DNA of 64,000 nt, taken from contig CM044957.1 of the NCBI GenBank assembly GCA_024516035.1, forward strand, positions 1,136,613 to 1,200,612, given 5' to 3'. The notes under the pieces are model-generated. The model was not told the DNA's origin and did no database searches. It saw nothing but the letters and a program-made list of their open reading frames with translations. This DNA is from Bactericera cockerelli. Lineage: Eukaryota > Arthropoda > Insecta > Hemiptera > Triozidae. The position numbers and the translations under genes are program-made. Of this stretch, positions 58,930-64,000 are shown one piece after another (positions within the stretch are counted from its first letter, which is position 1; each line of letters opens with the position of its first letter).

Positions 58930-60012
58930 CTGGGGACAGCAGGGGGGGGGGGGGGGAACATGTAGGGGAACCTGGGGATAGCAGGGGGGGGGGGAACATG
59001 TAGGGGAACCTGGGGACAGCAGGGGGGGGGGGAACATGTAGGGGAACCTGGGGACAGCAGGGGGGGGGGGGAACATGTAGGGGAACCTGGGGACAGCAGG
59101 GGGGGGGGGACATGTAGGGGAACCTGGGGACAGCAGGGGGGGGGACATGTAGGGACTGGACACAGCAGGGGGGGGGGGACATGTAGGGGAACCTGGGGAC
59201 AGCAGGGGGGGGGGGGACATGTAGGGGAACCTGGGGACAGCAGGGGGGGGGGGACATGTAGGGGAACCTGGGGACAGCAGGGGGGGGGGGGAACATGTAG
59301 GGGAACCTGGGGACAGCAGGGGGGGGGAACATGTAGGGGAACCTGGGGACAGCAGGGGGGGGGGGAACATGTAGGGGAACCTGGGGACAGCAGGGGGGGG
59401 GGGGAACATGTAGGGGAACCTGGGGACAGCAGGGGGGGGGGGGGAACATGTAGGGGAACCTGGGGACAGCAGGGGGGGGGGGACATGTAGGGGAACCTGG
59501 GGACAGCAGGGGGGGGGGACATGTAGGGGAACCTGGGGACAGCAGGGGGGGGGACATGTAGGGGAACCTGGGGACAGCAGGGGGGGGGGACATGTAGGGG
59601 AACCTGGGGACAGCAGGGGGGGGGGGAACATGTAGGGGAACCTGGGGACAGCAGGGGGGGGGGAACATGTAGGGGAACCTGGGGATAGCAGGGGGGGGAA
59701 CATGTAGGGAGAACCTGGGGACAGCAGAGGGGGAACATGTAGGGGAACCTGGGGACAGCAGGGGGGGGGAACATGTAGGGGAACCTGGGGACAGCAGGGG
59801 GGGGAACATGTAGGGGAACCTGGGGACAGCAGGGGGGGGGACATGTAGGGGAACCTGGGACAGCAGGGGGGGGGGAACATGTAGGGAACATGTAGGGAAC
59901 CTGGGGACAGCAGGGGGGGGGAACATGTAGGGGAACATGTACGGGAACCTGGGGATAGCAGGGGGGGGGGAACATGTAGATGATCTGGATAGCAGGGGGG
60001 GGGGAACATGTA
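58917..60012 (-). repeat. Minisatellite of a splice acceptor plus exon start (about 30 units, G-rich on +)
   Basis: + strand unit: ACATGTAGGGGAACCTGGGG, ACAGCAG, then 8-14 G. On the - strand each unit reads C-run, CTGCTGTCCCCAG, GTTCCCCTACATGT, exactly the 3' splice site and first ~14 bases of the receptor exon at 58713-58929. Units are 34-42 bp, differing mainly in G-run length; a few carry ATAGCA for ACAGCA or lose bases. Confidence 0.95.
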
Positions 60013-62984
60013 AGATGATCTTTTAAATAATATTTGTTCTTACCCATGTAACTTAGATATAATTTGTTTGACGGAAACCTGGTTACAACCACATACTCCC
60101 TGGAATCACGGTTTTCCTCCTAACTTTTCAGTTGTCCGTTGTGACAGAGATCTTGCTACTACTGGTTTCGAGACCGGGGGCGGGGCTCTGATAGCAATTC
60201 ATAACAAGTTCAAATTTCGTCGCAGAACTGATATTGAATATATTGGCTGTGGGGAAATATGTTTTGTCGAGGTTTTTCTCGAAAACTGTTCTGTTATTAT
60301 AGGTAACCACTATTTTGAACCTAGAACTGATCCAACAAAATTTGCTTTGTTGTGTAACCATATGAAAGAGCAATTACTAAATCTTAACAATTTAATCTTA
60401 GTTGGCGATTTTAATGTTCCAGGTGTAGTCTGGCAAACACTTGATGTGTCTAACATTGCTCACTATAACTATAAAATGCGAGCCTCCTATCTAGCTGAAT
60501 CTATAGCTTACCTGAATTTATCTCAGATTATCCGTGGTTCCCCTTTGTGCCCAGAACACCATATGAAAGATTTATTGTTTACAAATATACATGAATACAA
60601 TAATAAAGATAATGTATCTAAACTTGTTAAAATGGACTATGAGCATCCCCCACTCCTAGTATCCTTCCACTTCTTAGCCAAGCCTGTCTCCCCTCCTGAT
60701 CACACTACATTCAACTTCGCTAAGGGCAACTATCATGGTCTCTACTGTTTCTTCCAGAACTATGATTGGTCCACAGTAACTGAAGAACCTAACGTGCATA
60801 GTGCTTCCTCCAGACTCTCTAATATTCTACAAGAGGGTATGAATACTTTTGTCCCCCAGAAAGTTGTCAAGCCGCCCAAGCAGAAATATCCTCACTGGTT
60901 TTCACAGGAAACAATCAGTCTTCTGAAGGAAAAAGAACGTGTTCATCGTAAGTTCAAACGTTCTCATTCCAACTTTCACTATAGGGAATTCTCCAACCTT
61001 CGCTCACAGTGCAAAAAGTCAATCTCTAGGGATCAATACAAAAAATTTAAAATTATCCAACAGTCTTTTCTTACAGCTCAGTCTAGCTTTTGGCAACATG
61101 TTGGTAAAGTGACCAAACCCAAACATGGCATTGATGTTCTATTACATGATGGTCGTCCTCTTAACGATGATGTTGAGATTGCTTCTTGCTTTGGCTCTTA
61201 CTTTTCATCTGTTTACAAAGATCCTAGATTGTTGCCTCCTGCTGCTTCAGTTAGATTGGATGTTCCAGATCATTCCGACTTTCTACCATTACCTTCATTT
61301 ACTCCTGCTGATGTTCTATCTTCAATTAAGACACTCAAACCATCCCTCTCAGTAGGTGTTGATGGGATTCCTGCTTTCATTATCAAAGGTTGTGGTCATG
61401 TTCTGGCCCCTGTCCTGACATCCATCTTTAACAAAAGTCTTTTGGTTGGCATTTTTCCGTCTACTTGGAAAACCTCTGTGGTTGTCCCCATCTTCAAGAA
61501 GGGTTCCAGGTTCGACGTTGCCAACTATAGACCTATTGCGCTGTTGTCAGTTCTCTCCAAAATTTTTGAAAAACTTGTTTTCAAGAGCCTATACACCTAT
61601 GTCGACAAACATCTCTCACCGCTGCAACACGGCTTTCGTCAAAAGATGTCCACTTCCACCAATATCTTAGATTTTCTCAATTATGTGTCCAAGTTCATAG
61701 ATCGTCAGAACCAAGTAGATGTTGTCTTTTTTGACGTGGCCAAAGCTTTTGATGTCGTTCATCATGATCTCTTACTTCTGAAACTGGAGAAATATGGCTT
61801 ATCTACAAGATACGTCAAATGGTTTCGTTCCTATCTTATAGATCGCACGTTCAAAGTCAAAATTCGAAATACTTTGTCTGACGAGTACCAAATTTTATCT
61901 GGAATCCCACAGGGTAGTAATTTAGGGCCACTACTTTTCCTAATTTTCATCAACGATGTCCTTTCTGTCATCTCTTGCCAAGCTTTGTTGTTTGCGGATG
62001 ATTTGAAGATCTTCCATGGGTATGATCATGTATCTCCTGAGTCGGATGTTCTTCAGACCAACATTTCCAATGTTGTGAAATGGTATGACAGGAACTATCT
62101 ATCTATCAATGTGTCCAAAACACGTGTCATTACATTTACCAGGAAGTACCGATATACCCCCTATTCTTATGAGGTCAATGGCGCTCCCATTCCAAGGGTC
62201 TTTGAAATAGTTGATTTAGGTTTTCTTCTTGACTATAAACTTCTCTTTAACAAATATGTTGCAGATACAGTCAGCAAATGTTTCTCTCGGTTTGGGATGC
62301 TGTTGAAACTCTGTGGACGATTCAATCTGCCAATCATCATGATAACACTGTTTAATATGTTTATTCGCAGCAAAATTGACTATGGTTTCCTTATATTCTG
62401 CTCTGTTCATAAAACAAACTGTCACCAACTTGAAAGAGTTCAGAAGTTCCTGGTAGGCAAACTCTATGATAGATTCCTGACTCACAGAACTTACTACTCG
62501 TACCCTTCTATCTGCACTCACTTCCATATCAAAGAATTAGTTCTGAGGAGAGATGTATCAATCTGTGTCTTCCTACATAAAAATATCCTCAATCAAATAT
62601 GCTGTAGTTCCTTTGTATCAAGTATGAGCCTGAAAGTAAGAACCAGGGTAGCTCGAAGACAGTGGGAGCTTTTCCTACCTCCTTCTGAAAAAACCAATCC
62701 TTGGAACTACATCTTCTCTATGGGCAACTTCCTTTTCAGAAACAACATTGATGTTTTCTGCATTAGCCATAGTGCACTCAAATCCTCAATCGAAGAGATA
62801 TTATCTTAATACTTGTATAATGGATCTTTTTTCTTATCCAATTATACCTATTTACTATAATTTATAATAAAAATTATTATGTCTTTTGTCTATTTCCTAA
62901 GGTCTACATTGTAATAGAGTACCAATAAACTTGTTATGTAAACCTTGTAAAAATAAATAAATAAAATAAATAAATAAATAAATG
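60013..62984 (+). mobile_element. 5'-truncated LINE (CR1/jockey supergroup)
   Basis: Starts inside the minisatellite and ends with an (AAATA)n/(AAAT)n tail (62950-62984). ATGTA lies on both sides (60008-60012, and ATGTAG from 62983), and the right flank (ATGTAGCAAAACCCTGGGAT then AGCA) looks like a diverged minisatellite unit. It is therefore an insertion into the array with a short target duplication. Orientation is opposite to the receptor gene. Confidence 0.85.
60068..62809 (+). CDS. LINE ORF2p lacking its N-terminus: endonuclease and reverse transcriptase
   Basis: 913 codons from a TTG; the frame is open from 60017, just after the truncation point. The AP endonuclease lacks its first block and begins near IICLTETWLQPH, then GDFNVPG and a terminal HPPLL. 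The reverse transcriptase is complete: VGVDGIPAFIIK, NYRPIALLSVLSKIFEK, VFFDVAKAFDVVHHDLL, GIPQGSNLGPLLF and the catalytic FADD (642-645). No stop or shift within it, so the copy is fairly young, but 5' truncation makes it dead. Not the same family as the LINE at 38161. Confidence 0.9.
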   Translation: MTETWLQPHTPWNHGFPPNFSVVRCDRDLATTGFETGGGALIAIHNKFKFRRRTDIEYIGCGEICFVEVFLENCSVIIGNHYFEPRTDPTKFALLCNHMKEQLLNLNNLILVGDFNVPGVVWQTLDVSNIAHYNYKMRASYLAESIAYLNLSQIIRGSPLCPEHHMKDLLFTNIHEYNNKDNVSKLVKMDYEHPPLLVSFHFLAKPVSPPDHTTFNFAKGNYHGLYCFFQNYDWSTVTEEPNVHSASSRLSNILQEGMNTFVPQKVVKPPKQKYPHWFSQETISLLKEKERVHRKFKRSHSNFHYREFSNLRSQCKKSISRDQYKKFKIIQQSFLTAQSSFWQHVGKVTKPKHGIDVLLHDGRPLNDDVEIASCFGSYFSSVYKDPRLLPPAASVRLDVPDHSDFLPLPSFTPADVLSSIKTLKPSLSVGVDGIPAFIIKGCGHVLAPVLTSIFNKSLLVGIFPSTWKTSVVVPIFKKGSRFDVANYRPIALLSVLSKIFEKLVFKSLYTYVDKHLSPLQHGFRQKMSTSTNILDFLNYVSKFIDRQNQVDVVFFDVAKAFDVVHHDLLLLKLEKYGLSTRYVKWFRSYLIDRTFKVKIRNTLSDEYQILSGIPQGSNLGPLLFLIFINDVLSVISCQALLFADDLKIFHGYDHVSPESDVLQTNISNVVKWYDRNYLSINVSKTRVITFTRKYRYTPYSYEVNGAPIPRVFEIVDLGFLLDYKLLFNKYVADTVSKCFSRFGMLLKLCGRFNLPIIMITLFNMFIRSKIDYGFLIFCSVHKTNCHQLERVQKFLVGKLYDRFLTHRTYYSYPSICTHFHIKELVLRRDVSICVFLHKNILNQICCSSFVSSMSLKVRTRVARRQWELFLPPSEKTNPWNYIFSMGNFLFRNNIDVFCISHSALKSSIEEILS

Positions 62985-63254
62985 TAGCAAAACCCTGGGA
63001 TAGCAATGAGTGGTCTACTTCTCAAGTTGGTCATGAAAAAATTAGGTACCTATAGATTAGGTGGAATTTGAACCAATGGAAACAGATCCCAACGTTACCT
63101 GATATAAAAAAAACAAGAGCCTTAACGGTCATTCCTTAGAGAACTTAGAACTCTTAACTGCAGGTGGAAATTTGAGGACGCCCGTAACGCTACTTGAGGA
63201 AATGAAATACAAAACGTTGTTTTAAATTGAGTCTGTCTGCGAAGTACGGTAGAT
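62985..63254. other. Flank of the LINE, mostly unassigned
   Basis: Starts with the diverged minisatellite unit; GGTGGAATTTGAACCAATGG at 63060 is a fragment of the tRNA-like SINE at 57440. No gene. Confidence 0.4.
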
Positions 63255-63930
63255 GTTGATCTGCCAATTATAAACAATACTTCATCGTGATTGGTTCACA
63301 TTGTATACACTTGGCAATTTCGATATTTTATATTAAATCACTTTTATCTGCTAAACGTCGTGAACGATTATCTTCAAATTTGAATGGCAGTTTACCGTTT
63401 TTTCCTAGATTTTACAAAAACTTATTTTTGAACTTCTTGGTCCAAAATTTCGGATTTTCTTAAAGATCAGTACTCAATCATATATTATTATTTAAAAAAA
63501 AATTCGAATGAACTATGTATGTAAAACGCTAATTTGCATATACATTCAAAAATTTATCAAAATCAGATGTGTGGTTCACGAGATATGTATAATCTTGTAA
63601 GGAAAAAAAAATAGAGATCAGGCACATGGTCTCTATCTCCAAGAACCGTTAGTGCGAAGTCAATGAATTTAACTACCCAAAGTGTCCTATATTATGTTTA
63701 CAAAATTTCGTCAAAATCCGTTCAGTAGTTTTTGAGATTTGCGTGTTACAAGGAGTGTATCAGACCTATACAAAACCAAAATTGCATGAAAACCAAAGTT
63801 GAAAGGTTATGAAACGTCCAAAAATATGAAAAAAATTTAAATCAGAGTAAAACAATATTGTTTTTTTTTTACTAAAACAAACACAACTCTTCCGATTTCT
63901 AATATTAGAAATTTAAAGGAAGTAAAATGC
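63255..63930 (+). repeat. Rep1, full-length diverged copy
   Basis: From TGCCAATTATAAACAATACT (63259) through GGCACATGGTCTCTATC to the hairpin TTCCGATTTCTAATATTAGA near 63889. With 21149-21805 this defines the full length of about 0.67 kb. Confidence 0.75.
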
Positions 63931-64000
63931 TGTTAATTTTTCAATCTTTTTAACAATGATGAAGTACGGCCCAACATCTAGTTATAAATAAAACTAAAAA

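Noticed and set aside
58599..60092. Three overlapping - strand Pro-rich ORFs of 362-497 codons
   Set aside because: They are the stop-free minisatellite read in three frames; only 58713-58929 is a receptor exon.

Overview
This is an AT-rich arthropod nuclear window, most likely from an insect. The evidence is two split, spliced genes of insect type (a gustatory receptor and a pyrokinin/CAPA-type neuropeptide receptor), an errantivirus-like LTR retrotransposon, two non-LTR retrotransposons, and a dense load of SINEs, MITEs, fold-back elements and satellites. I see no prokaryotic features. The exact order is not decidable by eye.

Host genes. (1) A gustatory receptor (7tm_7 type) lies on the + strand in at least six exons: 6206-6397, 11021-11164, 11500-12189, 12948-13016, 21914-22003 and 24024-24194. 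All internal junctions are phase 0 with GT/AG ends, and the last exon carries the typical C-terminal receptor motif. The N-terminal exon was not found. (2) A rhodopsin-type GPCR lies on the - strand in four recognisable exons, 58713-58929, 51724-51985, 47217-47422 and 43942-44595 in coding order. They cover the TM2/ECL1 edge to the C-terminus with matching splice phases. The exons for TM1-TM2 are not seen and may lie beyond the right edge.

Layout. 0-4 kb: a 65-bp satellite split by a 2.2-kb TIR element, whose second copy sits at 8.0-10.2 kb. 4-13 kb: SINEs, small MITEs, a gypsy relic and the first gustatory receptor exons. 13.25-21.09 kb: a young errantivirus-like provirus with two 232-bp LTRs that I read as identical, a TGTA target duplication, gag, pol and a spliced env that is broken by a frame change. 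It sits in the fourth mapped receptor intron. 21-28 kb: the last receptor exons and a nest of TA-flanked elements. 28.7-36.3 kb: large concentric palindromes. 38.2-43.5 kb: a CR1/L2-like LINE with two ORFs. 43.9-60 kb: the neuropeptide receptor, its introns filled with SINEs, a 32-unit 35-bp minisatellite, a 0.9-kb fold-back element and a duplicated 0.37-kb segment. 58.93-60.01 kb: a G-rich minisatellite whose unit contains the receptor's 3' splice site. 60.0-63.0 kb: a 5'-truncated LINE inserted in that array. 63.2-64 kb: another copy of the commonest interspersed repeat.

The most unusual points are the about 30-fold tandem amplification of a splice acceptor plus the first exon bases at the neuropeptide receptor; SINEs with 5S-rRNA-like or tRNA-like heads on the same body; repeated TACAGGGT-type termini arranged concentrically in multi-kilobase palindromes; and a recent errantivirus insertion whose env splice sites can be read from phase alone.
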